From positions 4,278,001-4,342,000 of the forward strand of contig CAVWCR010000003.1 in NCBI GenBank assembly GCA_963753575.1: 64,000 bases of DNA, in the 5' to 3' direction. Below the pieces are notes generated by a model. It worked only from the letters and a program-made list of their open reading frames with translations. It did not search any database and was not told the origin of the DNA. The position numbers and the translations under genes are program-made. The stretch comes from VAZQ01 sp963753575 (GTDB taxonomy: Bacteria; Pseudomonadota; Alphaproteobacteria; Rhizobiales; Xanthobacteraceae). Shown here piece by piece: positions 1 through 9,041 of the stretch (positions are counted from its first letter, which is position 1; each line of letters starts with the position of its first letter).

Positions 1-1
1 G

Positions 2-280
2 ATGTTCCCATTCGACAAGATCAAGATCGACAGGTCGTTCATTCAAAGCATGACGAGCCACTCCGACAGCGCCGCGATCGTGTGCGCGATCACGGGCCTT
101 GGACGCGCGCTCGATATCGAGACCGCGGCGGAAGGCGTCGAAACGACCGAACAGCTCACGTTCCTGCGCAGTGCGGGATGCCAGTTGGCACAGGGTTACC
201 TGTTCAGCCGGCCGGTTCCGCTCTCCCAGCTCACCTTCGCGCGTCCCGCCAAGCTGCAGGACGGCGCTCAGGCTGCCTGA
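2..280 (+). CDS. EAL-domain cyclic-di-GMP phosphodiesterase, C-terminal fragment
   Basis: This is the 3' end of a gene that begins upstream of the window; the frame is open to the left edge. The 92 visible residues match the end of an EAL domain: KIDRSFI, then AAEGVETTEQL with the conserved AEGVET segment, then QGYLFSRPVP, the usual last block. EAL proteins hydrolyse cyclic-di-GMP to pGpG in the cytoplasm. The domain ends about 20 residues before the stop, so EAL is the last domain. Any sensory or GGDEF part lies outside the window, so neither the input signal nor activity can be judged; the ELL and metal-binding residues upstream are not visible. Confidence 0.9.
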   Translation: MFPFDKIKIDRSFIQSMTSHSDSAAIVCAITGLGRALDIETAAEGVETTEQLTFLRSAGCQLAQGYLFSRPVPLSQLTFARPAKLQDGAQAA

Positions 281-338
281 CGCCATCATCTGAAGCCATC
301 ATATTGAGCGGCGCATGTCCTTGTCGGAAAACCGGTTC

Positions 339-1109
339 CTAGAACTGCGTAAAGCCTTTCGACTTCATGACGGCCGAGGCCTCCGGCGAGGCCAGAAAGG
401 CGATCAGCGCCTTGCCCGCATCCTGCTGCTCGCTCGCCGCCATCACGCCAGCCGCATAGATCGTGTAGTACTGGATTTCCGCGGGCAGCGGCCCGACCAG
501 CTCAAGCCGGGGATCTTGCACGATCTCGGTGATCTGGTTGAGCCCGAAATCGGCGCCGCCGCTCGCCACGAAATCGCGCAGCGGCTTCGAGGGCTTCGTC
601 AGCTTGATCTTCGGCCTGATCGAGCCGGTAATGTCGAGTGACGTCATGAGGCGCCCGACATAGTTGGCGGCCGTGCCGCCCATCTTGGGATCGGAGTAGC
701 TGATAGCCTTCGCGTTCATCACCGAGCGCACGAACGCGTCACGGGTGCTGATGTCGGGCTTCGGGTCGCCCTTGCGCACGAATACGCCGACGCCGACCCT
801 CGCGATCTCGACCTTGCTTCCGGCCGTGAACTTGCCGATCTTCATCAACTCGTCAGCGAACTTGCTGCCCACGAGGGCGACGTCGGTCGTGATCTCGCCC
901 TTCTTGAGCTTGTCCACCAGCGCAAGCGCCGGTGAATAGCCGACCGTGACCTTGTGGCCGGATGCCTTTTCGAATTGCGGGATCAGCTCTCGCAGCGAGC
1001 TGGAGACCGCGCCAGGCGACATCAACTTGATCTCCGCCGCGCTCGCGTGGTTCGCCGAAACGAACCCACCCAGCACAAATGCCGCCGCCAACGAAAACGC
1101 TCGATACAT
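339..1109 (-). CDS. ModA-like periplasmic substrate-binding protein (copy 1)
   Basis: A secreted type-2 periplasmic binding protein of about 256 residues resembling the ModA/SBP_bac_11 group. The N-terminus is a clear signal peptide (MYRAFSLAAAFVLGG, cleavage near ASAAE). The mature part begins with the family pattern EIKLMSPGAVSSSLREL and ends with a typical C-terminal helix (GKALIAFLASPEASAVM). I chose the ATG at 1109 because GAGGGG lies 8 bases upstream; a TTG seven codons earlier is less likely. No permease or ATPase is next to it. Its neighbour in the same direction is a paralogue, and a LysR gene lies upstream of both. Ligand unknown; molybdate is not implied, because this subgroup is often linked to organic-acid or regulatory roles. 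Confidence 0.8.
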   Translation of the reverse strand: MYRAFSLAAAFVLGGFVSANHASAAEIKLMSPGAVSSSLRELIPQFEKASGHKVTVGYSPALALVDKLKKGEITTDVALVGSKFADELMKIGKFTAGSKVEIARVGVGVFVRKGDPKPDISTRDAFVRSVMNAKAISYSDPKMGGTAANYVGRLMTSLDITGSIRPKIKLTKPSKPLRDFVASGGADFGLNQITEIVQDPRLELVGPLPAEIQYYTIYAAGVMAASEQQDAGKALIAFLASPEASAVMKSKGFTQF

Positions 1110-1267
1110 GAGACTTACCCCTCGGTTCAACGAATTGCGGACGCCAACGATCGCATCGACCAGCGGCCATGGATGCCGCTCGCCAGCGGCATACCCGGAA
1201 CCCTACCGTCAGCTTCGCGCCTTTGGAAGAGATAGGGTTAATACATGGTTAAGCCCGAGCCGGCGGC

Positions 1268-2053
1268 TCAGTGTCCGCCGAGCGGCTCAAAGCCACCCGC
1301 TTTCCAGGCATCGTGCGCATCGGACAGCATGGTCAGAAACGCAGTCGCGGCGGCCGGCTCTGCGCTGTTCACATGCAGAGCGCCCGCGAACGTGATGTAG
1401 TTCTGCAGCTCGCTTGGCAGCGCGCCCGCGAGTGCGGCGCCCGGGACCGGCAGGATCTCGCTGATGTTGAACAGCCCGATCTCAGCATCGCCCTTTGCCA
1501 CCGCGGCCACGCCGCCGCCAACCGCGTACATCAGCTTCACCTTCGGCCTCACGGCATCCGCAATGCCCATCCGCTCGATCATTTTCGCGATATGGGCTCC
1601 GGTGAACCCGCCCCCCTTGGGGTCGGGATGCACAATCGAGTGCGCCGCGAGCAACATCTTGCGAACCGCCTCGACGGTCGAGACGTCCGGCAACGGCGAA
1701 CCCTGACGGACCGCGACCCCGATGCCGACCCGCGCCAGCGTAACTCGAGTGTCGGGACGCAACTTTCCCCCTTTTTCCAGGGCGGCGATCACCGGCGCCG
1801 GCATCACCACAAGATCGGGCTTCTCCGCTCCGTTCATCCTCTCCCTGATGGCGCGGAGATTTCCGGCCACGATCACCAGCCGATGACCGGTCTTTTCGGT
1901 GAATGCCTGGGACAGGCCTTTCTGGATTGCTGCCGGCGCGCCCGACGTGAACACGCGGACATCGGCCGCCGTCGACGGCCCTGTTGCAAGCGCGAGAACC
2001 GCAATCACCAGCCAGGATGACACGAGAACGGAACGAGCAGAAAAACGCTTCAT
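1268..2053 (-). CDS. ModA-like periplasmic substrate-binding protein (copy 2)
   Basis: Paralogue of the downstream gene: both share the layout of signal peptide, a DLVVMPAP/DVALVGSK-like strand, ARVGVGV/ARVGIGV, a DPK(M/G)GG loop and RPKIKL/RPKVKL. It is about 261 residues with signal peptide MKRFSARSVLVSSWLVIAVL and cleavage near STAAD. The ATG at 2053 is preceded by AAGGAA at good spacing; the open frame continues upstream to 2179, but that part has no signal-peptide character. The gap to the next gene is about 160 bases, so the two could be cotranscribed under the LysR gene just upstream. The ligand cannot be read from sequence. Confidence 0.8.
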   Translation of the reverse strand: MKRFSARSVLVSSWLVIAVLALATGPSTAADVRVFTSGAPAAIQKGLSQAFTEKTGHRLVIVAGNLRAIRERMNGAEKPDLVVMPAPVIAALEKGGKLRPDTRVTLARVGIGVAVRQGSPLPDVSTVEAVRKMLLAAHSIVHPDPKGGGFTGAHIAKMIERMGIADAVRPKVKLMYAVGGGVAAVAKGDAEIGLFNISEILPVPGAALAGALPSELQNYITFAGALHVNSAEPAAATAFLTMLSDAHDAWKAGGFEPLGGH

Positions 2054-2291
2054 GGTATTTCCTTGATCGCTTGAAACGGTCCCACCGAGCGGTCCATGGT
2101 TCCCATACCACGTCCCGCTTCGGTAAAAATTCGAATTTTGGTGATCGCGTGGGCGCCCGCGCATGCCGGGGGCACGCAATCCTGACGCATGATCCTGATC
2201 AACTCGATCGCATCACAGCCTCGTGTGGCGGTTCAGAACTCCGCATCATTTTTGCCGCTTAGTCCGAGATGCGACCTTCGGAATCGGGACA

Positions 2292-3212
2292 CTAGCCCGC
2301 AATCGACGCCCGGATTGTCTCCACAGTTCCGCCGGCCGGCTCCTCGCCGGGCTCCAACGGCTCGTTGCGGAGATCCTCGAGATAATCGGCCAGTTCCTCG
2401 ATCTCCTTGGAGACCGTGCCCTCGCGCACATAGATACCGCAATAGAGCGCCGGCAACTTCGGGAGCGGCGGGCCATCCCAGACCACAAGCCCTTTCTTCG
2501 ACGCTCGCCCACGCGGCATCGCCATCACGCCGAAACCGGCCTGCACCGCCGCAGCGAGGCTTACCAGGCTACGCGAGGTGTAAACGAACTCGCAACTGCG
2601 GCCGGCTTGGCGGAGCGTCGCAACCGCGACGCGCTGGGACGCGCAGTCCTCGCCATAGCACACGAGCGGGATTGGCCCCTTCGGATCGAGCTTGGTCGCG
2701 GGGCTTGCGACCCAGATCGCCTCGCGCATCCAGGAATGGCGCGGCTCGATCGCGGGCGGCTGGTCGGTCACAGCCATCGCCACATCGAGATCGCCTTGCG
2801 CCAGATCGCGCAGCAGCTGCTCGGAGGATGCGCTGCTCACGATGAAGTTGATCGTGGGCCAGCGCAACCGAAAGCGGGCAAGCTTTTCCGGAACGCGCGA
2901 ACCCGCATAGTCGCCCGGGATGCCGACGCGCAGGGTCTTCGACATCCGCCCCCCGGTTGTTGACCGGAGGATGTCGTCGTTGATCATCAGCAACCTGCGG
3001 GCCTGATTGACGACGAATTCGCCGCGCGGGGTCAGGATCACACCGGGCGCCCGCTTGTCGAGCAGATCGTAGCCCAGCAGGGATTGCAAACGCTTGATTT
3101 GGGCACTGACCGCGGGCTGAGTAACCCCCAGGGCTTTGGCGGCCTTGGTGAAGCTGCTCAGCTCGACGACGGTCGTCAGAGTCCGCAAAAGATCGGTCGG
3201 AATGTTCAACAT
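2292..3212 (-). CDS. LysR-family transcriptional regulator
   Basis: A LysR-type regulator of 306 residues. The N-terminal winged helix-turn-helix is intact (LRTLTTVVELSSFTKAAKAL, then GVTQPAVSAQIKRLQSLLG), followed by a linker helix and a LysR_substrate effector domain from about residue 90 onward. The ATG at 3212 is used; a GTG three codons upstream (3221) is possible, and neither has a strong Shine-Dalgarno. It is transcribed in the same direction as the two ModA-like genes and lies immediately upstream of them, so it probably controls them. Divergent ndvA is 300 bases away and is a less obvious target. The C-terminus is Pro/Glu-rich (EPLEPGEEPAGG), which is not typical of the family core. 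Confidence 0.92.
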   Translation of the reverse strand: MLNIPTDLLRTLTTVVELSSFTKAAKALGVTQPAVSAQIKRLQSLLGYDLLDKRAPGVILTPRGEFVVNQARRLLMINDDILRSTTGGRMSKTLRVGIPGDYAGSRVPEKLARFRLRWPTINFIVSSASSEQLLRDLAQGDLDVAMAVTDQPPAIEPRHSWMREAIWVASPATKLDPKGPIPLVCYGEDCASQRVAVATLRQAGRSCEFVYTSRSLVSLAAAVQAGFGVMAMPRGRASKKGLVVWDGPPLPKLPALYCGIYVREGTVSKEIEELADYLEDLRNEPLEPGEEPAGGTVETIRASIAG

Positions 3213-3518
3213 TGCGCTCACGCCGTTCTAGTCAATCGGTCCCGGCTGCACCAGCAACCACTGTCCGGGCGCCTCGGTCAACACCAAGCGGCCGGATGAT
3301 TTCCGTTGGCTGCGTCGAATTCAAGCAGCTTTGGCTGGCAATCGCTATAACGTATTACATTTTGCTAGCAACTACTCAATCCAGCAGTCCAGACAATACT
3401 AAAATCCTTCCCTTTTCTGTAGTTGTAGAATGTCCTTTCTCCACCTGTTTAGCGCGGCGGCGCGTTGCGGGTGGTGACCATTCCGTTAGAGTGGCTCTGA
3501 GGGGCGTACCAAATCACC
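3213..3518. promoter_or_regulatory. Divergent intergenic region between lysR and ndvA
   Basis: About 300 bases without a supported gene. The middle (roughly 3330-3430) is markedly A+T-richer than its surroundings, as expected for two back-to-back promoters. I could not identify a convincing -35/-10 pair or a clear LysR T-N11-A box by eye. A GAGGGG motif stands about 14 bases before the ndvA start, a little far for a ribosome-binding site. Confidence 0.4.
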
Positions 3519-5315
3519 ATGAAGATTCTGCGTCTCTACATTCGCGTGCTTGCGCTGCTTGGGCCGGAGGCGCGCCTGGGATGGGCGCTCGCGGTTGCCA
3601 ACGTCGCGCTGGCCGGCGCCCAGTTCATCGAACCGGTATTGTTCGGCCACATCGTCGATACCTTGGCCAATGGGCAGGGTGGGACTCGGCAGGTATCATG
3701 GTCCGACCTGATCCCATTGGTCGGCGCCTGGATCGGCTTCGGGCTCTTCATCATCGTTGCCAGCACGATCGTCGCCCTGCATGCCGACCGGCTTGCCCAC
3801 CGCCATCGGCAGAAAGTCCGAACCGACTACTTCGAGCATGTGCTGCAGCTACCGCTGAACTATCACACCGGCACCCATTCGGGCCGGCTGGTGAAGATCA
3901 TGCTCACCGGCACCACCACGCTGTGGAGCCTGTGGCTTTCGTTCTTCCGCGATCACCTGACGGGCCTCGTGTCGCTCATCGTGCTGATGCCGATGACGCT
4001 GTTCATCAACTGGCGGTTCGGCTTGCTGCTGATGGCGCTTTGCATCGTCTTCGCAGTCCTGATCGCGTTCGTCCTGCATCGCACCGAAAAGCTGCAGGGA
4101 CAGGTTGAAGGCCACTATTCCGACATGGCCGAGCGTACCAGCGACACGCTGGGCAATATCGCGCTGATCCAGAGCTACGCCCGGATCGAGACCGAGGTGT
4201 CGCAGATGCGCAACGTCGGCGACAAGCTGCTCAACGCCCAGATGCCGGTGCTCTCCTGGTGGGCGCTGGCCGCCGTCCTGACCCGCGCGTCCACGACGCT
4301 GACCATGCTGGCGATTCTGATCGTCGGCGTCTTTCTCTACCTGTCGAACCTCTCCACCGTCGGCGAGATCGTCATGTTCATGAGCTTTGCCACGATGCTG
4401 ATCGGCAGGCTCGAATCCGTGGTGCACTTCGCCAACGCCATGGTGATGGATGCCCCGCAGCTGCGGGAATACTTCGACGTGCTCGACACCATCCCGTCGG
4501 TGCGTGACCGGCCTGACGCCGTCGACCCGGGCCGTCTGCACGGGCTCGTGGAGTTTCGAGACGTCACCTATTCGTACGACGGCAAGCGCCCCGCGGTCGA
4601 AGACCTGACCTTCACGGCGCTGCCCGGGCAGACGATCGCGCTCGTGGGTGCCACCGGTGCCGGCAAGTCGACGGCGCTTGCGCTCTTGCACCGCGTGTTT
4701 GATCCGCAGTCGGGCGTGATCAAGATCGACGGCATGGACGTCCGCGCCCTCACGCTGTCGGGGCTGCGGCGCAACATCGGCGTCGTGTTTCAGGAAGCGC
4801 TGGTCTTCAACAGATCGATCGAGGAGAACCTGCAGGTCGGCAAGCCGGATGCCACCGAAGAGGAGATGCGCGAGGCCTGCCAGCGCGCGCAGGCGCTGGA
4901 GATCATCGAACGCAGCCCCGAGCGTTTCAAGACGCAGGCGGGCGAACGCGGGCGCCTCCTGTCGGGCGGCGAGCGCCAGCGCATCTCGATCGCGCGCGCG
5001 CTGCTCAAGAACCCGCCCATCCTGATCCTTGACGAGGCCACGAGCGCGCTCGATGCGCTGACCGAAGCGAAGGTGCAGGCGGCGCTCGACGAGGTCATGA
5101 AGGGGCGTACTACATTCGTGATCGCGCACCGGCTCGCCACCATCCGCAACGCCACCCGCATTCTCGTGTTCGATGGCGGCCGCGTCATCGAATCCGGCGG
5201 CTTCGACGAACTCGTGCGCCAAGGCGGCCGCTTCGCCGAGCTCGCCCGCACCCAGTTCATGGTGGCCGAAACCGCAAAGCCACCGACGGAGCTGACGGAG
5301 TTGGCCGGAACCTAG
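3519..5315 (+). CDS. ndvA: Cyclic beta-1,2-glucan ABC exporter (NdvA/ChvA)
   Basis: A half-size ABC exporter of 598 residues, matching the usual NdvA/ChvA length of about 590-600. It moves cyclic beta-1,2-glucan from cytoplasm to periplasm, where the glucan serves in osmo-adaptation and host interaction. The N-terminal half is an ABC transporter membrane domain with about six helices (residues 20-290) and the start MKILRLYIRVLALLGPE characteristic of NdvA. The nucleotide-binding half carries Walker A GATGAGKS near residue 376, signature LSGGERQR near 480, Walker B ILILDEATSALD near 502 and the H-loop IAHRLATI. All catalytic residues are present. The glucan synthase gene ndvB is not adjacent. 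Assignment rests on overall resemblance to NdvA; another lipid or glycan exporter of the MsbA group is the alternative. Confidence 0.88.
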   Translation: MKILRLYIRVLALLGPEARLGWALAVANVALAGAQFIEPVLFGHIVDTLANGQGGTRQVSWSDLIPLVGAWIGFGLFIIVASTIVALHADRLAHRHRQKVRTDYFEHVLQLPLNYHTGTHSGRLVKIMLTGTTTLWSLWLSFFRDHLTGLVSLIVLMPMTLFINWRFGLLLMALCIVFAVLIAFVLHRTEKLQGQVEGHYSDMAERTSDTLGNIALIQSYARIETEVSQMRNVGDKLLNAQMPVLSWWALAAVLTRASTTLTMLAILIVGVFLYLSNLSTVGEIVMFMSFATMLIGRLESVVHFANAMVMDAPQLREYFDVLDTIPSVRDRPDAVDPGRLHGLVEFRDVTYSYDGKRPAVEDLTFTALPGQTIALVGATGAGKSTALALLHRVFDPQSGVIKIDGMDVRALTLSGLRRNIGVVFQEALVFNRSIEENLQVGKPDATEEEMREACQRAQALEIIERSPERFKTQAGERGRLLSGGERQRISIARALLKNPPILILDEATSALDALTEAKVQAALDEVMKGRTTFVIAHRLATIRNATRILVFDGGRVIESGGFDELVRQGGRFAELARTQFMVAETAKPPTELTELAGT

Positions 5316-5391
5316 GAAAGAATCTTTTGCTGCAGGTCGAGAGGTCGGGTCTGTCTCCGATCAGAAGCGCGGCTTTTCGCGGCAGCGCCGC

Positions 5392-7230
5392 TCAGTCCGG
5401 CTCGAACTCGTCCTTGTAGTCGATCTTGAGCGCGGGATTCTGCTCCGCCTTGCGCAGCAAGCAGTTGCCGACGACCAGGAGCTCGATCTCGTTGCCCATG
5501 AAGCAGCGGAAGGCATCCTCGGGCGTACAAACGATCGGCTCGCTGCGCACGTTGAAGCTCGTGTTCACCAGCACGCCGCAGCCGGTCTTCTGCTTGAAGC
5601 GCGAGATCAGCGCGTGGAAACGCGGATTGGTGTCGGCGTGCACGGTCTGCACGCGCGCCGAATAATCGACGTGGGTGACCGCCGGAATATCCGAGCGCAC
5701 GACATTGAGCTTGTCGATGCCGAAGAGCTGCTCCTCCTCGTTGCTCATCCGCCGCCGCCGCGCCTGCTTCACATCGGCGACCAGCAGCATGTAGGGCGAA
5801 TCAGCATCGAGCTCGAACCAGTCGGCGACGTCCTCGCGCAGGACAGCGGGCGCAAACGGCCGGAAGCTCTCGCGATACTTCACTCGCAGATTGAGGGTCT
5901 TCTGCATGGCGGGCGAGCGCGGGTCGCCGAGCACCGAGCGGGCGCCGAGCGCGCGCGGCCCGAACTCCATGCGCCCCTGCATCCATCCGACCGCTTCGCC
6001 ATCAGCGAGCGATACTGCGGTCCTCTCGATCACGTCATCGTCGGAGACGACGGCGAAATGCGCGCCCGCGTCCTTGAGCCGACGCTCGACGTCGCTTTGC
6101 GCATAGGCGGGGCCGAGCAACGCGCCCTGCATCAGGTCATGCTTGCCGTCGGCGTTGCGCTCCTTGCCCAGGAACTGGTGCCAGGCCGCGAGCGCGGCAC
6201 CAACCGCACCGCCCGCGTCGCCTGCCGCCGGCTGCACCCAGATGTTCTTGAACGCACCGTCGCGCAGGATCTTGCCGTTGGCGACGCAATTGAGCGCGAC
6301 GCCGCCGGCGAGGCACAGATTGTCGAGGCCGTGCTCACGCGCGAGCGAGCGCGCAAGCCGCAGCATCGCCTCCTCGGTCACCTTCTGGATCGAAGCTGCG
6401 ATGTCCATGTGGAACGGCGTCAGCAGCTCCGTCTTCCAGTCCCGCACCTTGGCGCCGAACAGGTTGGCGAACTTCTGGCTCGTCATGGTGAGCCCGGTGC
6501 AATAGTTGAAGTAGCCCTGATCGAGCCGGAAAGTGCCGTCCTCCTTGAGGTCGATCAGATTGTCGAGAATGAGGTCGACATATTTCGGCTGGCCATAGGG
6601 CGCGAGCCCCATCAGCTTGTATTCGCCCGAATTGACCTTGAAGCCGGTGTAGTAGGTGAAAGCGGAATAGAGCAGCCCGAGCGAGTGCGGAAAATGCAGC
6701 TCGTTGACAATCGACAGATCCTTGCCGCGGCCGACCGCGGACGAGGTCGTGCACCATTCGCCGACGCCGTCCAGCGTGAGCACCGCCGCCTCCTGAAACG
6801 GCGAGGCATAGAACGCGCTCGCCGCGTGGCTCATATGGTGCTCGGTGAACAAGAGCTTGTTCTGCCAGTCGAAGTCGGGCGCGAAGGTCTGCAGCTCGCG
6901 GCGAATGATGTCCTTCTGGAACAGCTTCTCGCGCAGCCAGAGCGGGATCGCCATCGCGAACGATTGATAGCCGCGCGGCGCAAAGCCCACGTAGGTCTCC
7001 AAGAGCCGCTCGAACTTCAGGAACGGCTTCTCGTAGAACACCACGTAGTCGACGTCATCGAGCGTGCAGCCGTCCTCCTCGAGGCAATACGCGATGGCGT
7101 GCGCAGGAAAGCGCGCGTCCTGCTTCTTGCGCGTGAAGCGCTCCTCCTGCGCGGCTGCCGCGATGCGGCCGTCGACGACGAGCGCGGCGGCGCTGTCGTG
7201 ATAGAACGCGGATATGCCGAGAATGCGCAC
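5392..7230 (-). CDS. NodU/CmcH-family carbamoyltransferase
   Basis: A 612-residue O-carbamoyltransferase that would move a carbamoyl group from carbamoyl phosphate to a hydroxyl, through carbamoyl-adenylate. The N-terminal Kae1-like domain has MRILGISAFYHDSAAAL at the start, the ATP/metal-binding HHMSHAASAFY at 131-141 and GGVALNCVANGKI near 310. The C-terminal domain contains GRMEFGPRALGARSVLGDPR and VNTSFNVRSEPIVCTPEDA. The start is GTG at 7230, four bases after the stop of the DUF5989 gene, so translation is probably coupled. It is the last gene of a four-gene minus-strand operon with SxtJ-like and SGNH proteins. The acceptor is unknown; a sugar of a surface glycan or a small natural product is likely. 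Confidence 0.93.
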   Translation of the reverse strand: MRILGISAFYHDSAAALVVDGRIAAAAQEERFTRKKQDARFPAHAIAYCLEEDGCTLDDVDYVVFYEKPFLKFERLLETYVGFAPRGYQSFAMAIPLWLREKLFQKDIIRRELQTFAPDFDWQNKLLFTEHHMSHAASAFYASPFQEAAVLTLDGVGEWCTTSSAVGRGKDLSIVNELHFPHSLGLLYSAFTYYTGFKVNSGEYKLMGLAPYGQPKYVDLILDNLIDLKEDGTFRLDQGYFNYCTGLTMTSQKFANLFGAKVRDWKTELLTPFHMDIAASIQKVTEEAMLRLARSLAREHGLDNLCLAGGVALNCVANGKILRDGAFKNIWVQPAAGDAGGAVGAALAAWHQFLGKERNADGKHDLMQGALLGPAYAQSDVERRLKDAGAHFAVVSDDDVIERTAVSLADGEAVGWMQGRMEFGPRALGARSVLGDPRSPAMQKTLNLRVKYRESFRPFAPAVLREDVADWFELDADSPYMLLVADVKQARRRRMSNEEEQLFGIDKLNVVRSDIPAVTHVDYSARVQTVHADTNPRFHALISRFKQKTGCGVLVNTSFNVRSEPIVCTPEDAFRCFMGNEIELLVVGNCLLRKAEQNPALKIDYKDEFEPD

Positions 7231-7234
7231 GGGC

Positions 7235-7384
7235 TCAGAACAGCGTGTAGATGAACGGCGCCACGGCCGAGCCCTGGGCCAGGATGATCAAGCCGCCGAA
7301 GATCAGGAGCATGAACAGGATCGGCGCCAGCCAATACTTCTTGCGCACCCGCATGAACGCCCACAGCTCGGAAAAAATCGACAT
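7235..7384 (-). CDS. DUF5989-type small membrane protein (49 aa)
   Basis: A very short gene encoding 49 residues. The product begins MSIFSELWAFMRVRKKYWL, followed by one hydrophobic segment (residues 20-38: APILFMLLIFGGLIILAQG) and the ending SAVAPFIYTLF. This is the pattern of DUF5989 proteins, which occur between SxtJ-like and carbamoyltransferase genes. It fills the space between its neighbours with a 16-base gap on the upstream side and a 4-base gap to the carbamoyltransferase. Charged residues before the helix (RVRKK) suggest N-in topology. The function is unknown; a membrane adaptor or scaffold for the carbamoyltransferase is an inference from context only. Confidence 0.85.
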   Translation of the reverse strand: MSIFSELWAFMRVRKKYWLAPILFMLLIFGGLIILAQGSAVAPFIYTLF

Positions 7385-7400
7385 GATGTGACCTGATTAC

Positions 7401-7826
7401 CTAGAACTGGTTCTTCATCGTTTCGGCTTCCGGCCGTGCCGGCGCGCGCTTGATCCAATAGCTGCGCAGATCGGGCCGCCGCTTGAGCGACAAGACGTCC
7501 TTGCCGCGCAGCCGCATCAACCATCCAGTCGGCGTGACCGCCGCGAAGAATACGGCGCCCATCACCAGCGGGCTCACGATCTTGTGTAGCAGGCGTCCCA
7601 AAGCGAGCCACAGCCGGTTGAGCGGATGCAGCAGCTGCGGGCGAGCCATCGCCACGATGGCGAAAGCCGCCGCCGCCGCCAGCGCCCACCAGCGCGGCGG
7701 CAACCCATGCCACAGGCGCCAGCCGCCGATGACGCAAAAAACCGCCGCAAACACCAGACCGAAGCTCCGGTCGGAGCTTTCCGGCGCGGGCTCGCGCTCG
7801 ATTTGTGGTTCCAGAACGGTCGCCAT
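7401..7826 (-). CDS. SxtJ-family membrane protein
   Basis: A 141-residue protein with three or four hydrophobic stretches (about residues 23-40, 46-62, 70-80 and 84-105) and a basic C-terminal tail (LKRRPDLRSYWIKR) typical of the SxtJ family. SxtJ was named from the saxitoxin cluster, but its homologues occur widely beside carbamoyltransferases in Gram-negative bacteria. Here it is followed by the DUF5989 gene and the carbamoyltransferase, the standard order. It has no recognisable catalytic motif, so a membrane-anchoring or assembly role is likely. The ATG at 7826 is the only good start in frame. Confidence 0.82.
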   Translation of the reverse strand: MATVLEPQIEREPAPESSDRSFGLVFAAVFCVIGGWRLWHGLPPRWWALAAAAAFAIVAMARPQLLHPLNRLWLALGRLLHKIVSPLVMGAVFFAAVTPTGWLMRLRGKDVLSLKRRPDLRSYWIKRAPARPEAETMKNQF

Positions 7827-7895
7827 GGTTTCCCTATGCCCTCAATGCTGACCCTAACCAGAACCAAGCTGCGGAGGCAATCATGGGGCGGTGCG

Positions 7896-9026
7896 TCACC
7901 GTTGCTTGCGGTCGGCCGGCCAGTCGCCGAGAGCGGCGATCACCGCCGCCGCCACGACCGCATGCCCGTGCGCGTTCCAATGTCCGTCGGCCGGATGCTC
8001 GAATGGCCGGTGATCCGCCGCATAGGCGGCGATGAAAAGCGGCTGGGTGTCGATCACCTTGAAGCCGCGCTCGCTCGCCTGGGCGATCAATCGGGCACGC
8101 ATCTGTCCGAAATAGCTCATCCGCACGGCCGCCAGCGTGGCCGGGTCGTAGATCTGGGGACGCGGGCTGTCGACCACAATGATGATGTCGCGCGGCGCGA
8201 GGCAGGCCGCACCCGGAAGCGTATCGAGAAACCAATCGATGACCTGCTTTCCTTCCGCGATGGTTGCCGGGGTTGCTTGCGTGTCGGTGTGCCCGACATA
8301 GCGGGGCATCCGCTGAGGCTGCGCCTGCGCCGGCCTGATGCCGAGCTCCAAGATCACATAGGTGATGCCGACATTGCGCATCAGGTAGAGCGCCAGCGCA
8401 CTGCGGCGCAGGACGCGCTCGGCCAGGCCGGGCGGCGGCAAAGGAGTGAGCTTGTACTCAAAGCCGCCGGCGGGCGTCGGGTAGAGATTGAACAACCCGT
8501 TGCGGCGGCGATGCGCATAGATGCTCTCGTCGAAGTCATTCCCCACGACGTTGACGACCATCCGCGCCGGCCGATAGACCGCGCAAGCGTGCCGCGCATA
8601 GGCGACGTATTGGCTGAGCGGCGCGCCGGACTGCGCAAACGCATAGGCGCGCCCGCGATCGCCGAGCGCGGCCTGCAGACGGCCGGTCAGGCTCTGTGCA
8701 AACGACACCCGCAGCGCTTCGATGAAACTGTCGCCGACGACCGCAACGAGTGGCCGCGGGTCCGTCGTCACATAATCATAGTCGGCCAGGAACCCCTGCG
8801 CATTCGAGCGCCCGCGAACGACGTTATCCATCGTCCAACCGATCGACCACGTGTAAGGCCGGTTCGCCACATAGCGTTGGATCGGGTTGTCGGCGGTCGG
8901 CGCCTCGACCGGCGGCGCGGTCGCGACCGGCAGGAAACGCAACACGAGCTCGGCTGCCCCCAGCGTCAGCGCCACGCTCGCGGCAACCGTCAGCAGATTG
9001 AGCGAGAACGCCTTCAGCCGCAACAC
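7896..9026 (-). CDS. SGNH/GDSL-like hydrolase, membrane-anchored
   Basis: A 376-residue protein with one N-terminal membrane segment (residues 10-28) and an SGNH-hydrolase fold. Block I appears as VVGDSF at 96-101 with Ser100 as nucleophile, the Asn block as VVGNDFDES near 160-168, and the catalytic Asp/His block as DGHWNAHGH near 347-355. Such proteins act as esterases or O-acyl transferases on glycans in the periplasm. It is the first gene of the operon leading to the SxtJ-like, DUF5989 and carbamoyltransferase genes (70-base gap), which suggests that acylation or deacylation and carbamoylation target the same polymer or metabolite. The substrate is not known. Confidence 0.82.
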   Translation of the reverse strand: MLRLKAFSLNLLTVAASVALTLGAAELVLRFLPVATAPPVEAPTADNPIQRYVANRPYTWSIGWTMDNVVRGRSNAQGFLADYDYVTTDPRPLVAVVGDSFIEALRVSFAQSLTGRLQAALGDRGRAYAFAQSGAPLSQYVAYARHACAVYRPARMVVNVVGNDFDESIYAHRRRNGLFNLYPTPAGGFEYKLTPLPPPGLAERVLRRSALALYLMRNVGITYVILELGIRPAQAQPQRMPRYVGHTDTQATPATIAEGKQVIDWFLDTLPGAACLAPRDIIIVVDSPRPQIYDPATLAAVRMSYFGQMRARLIAQASERGFKVIDTQPLFIAAYAADHRPFEHPADGHWNAHGHAVVAAAVIAALGDWPADRKQR

Positions 9027-9041
9027 TCCGGCGTCCTCCGC

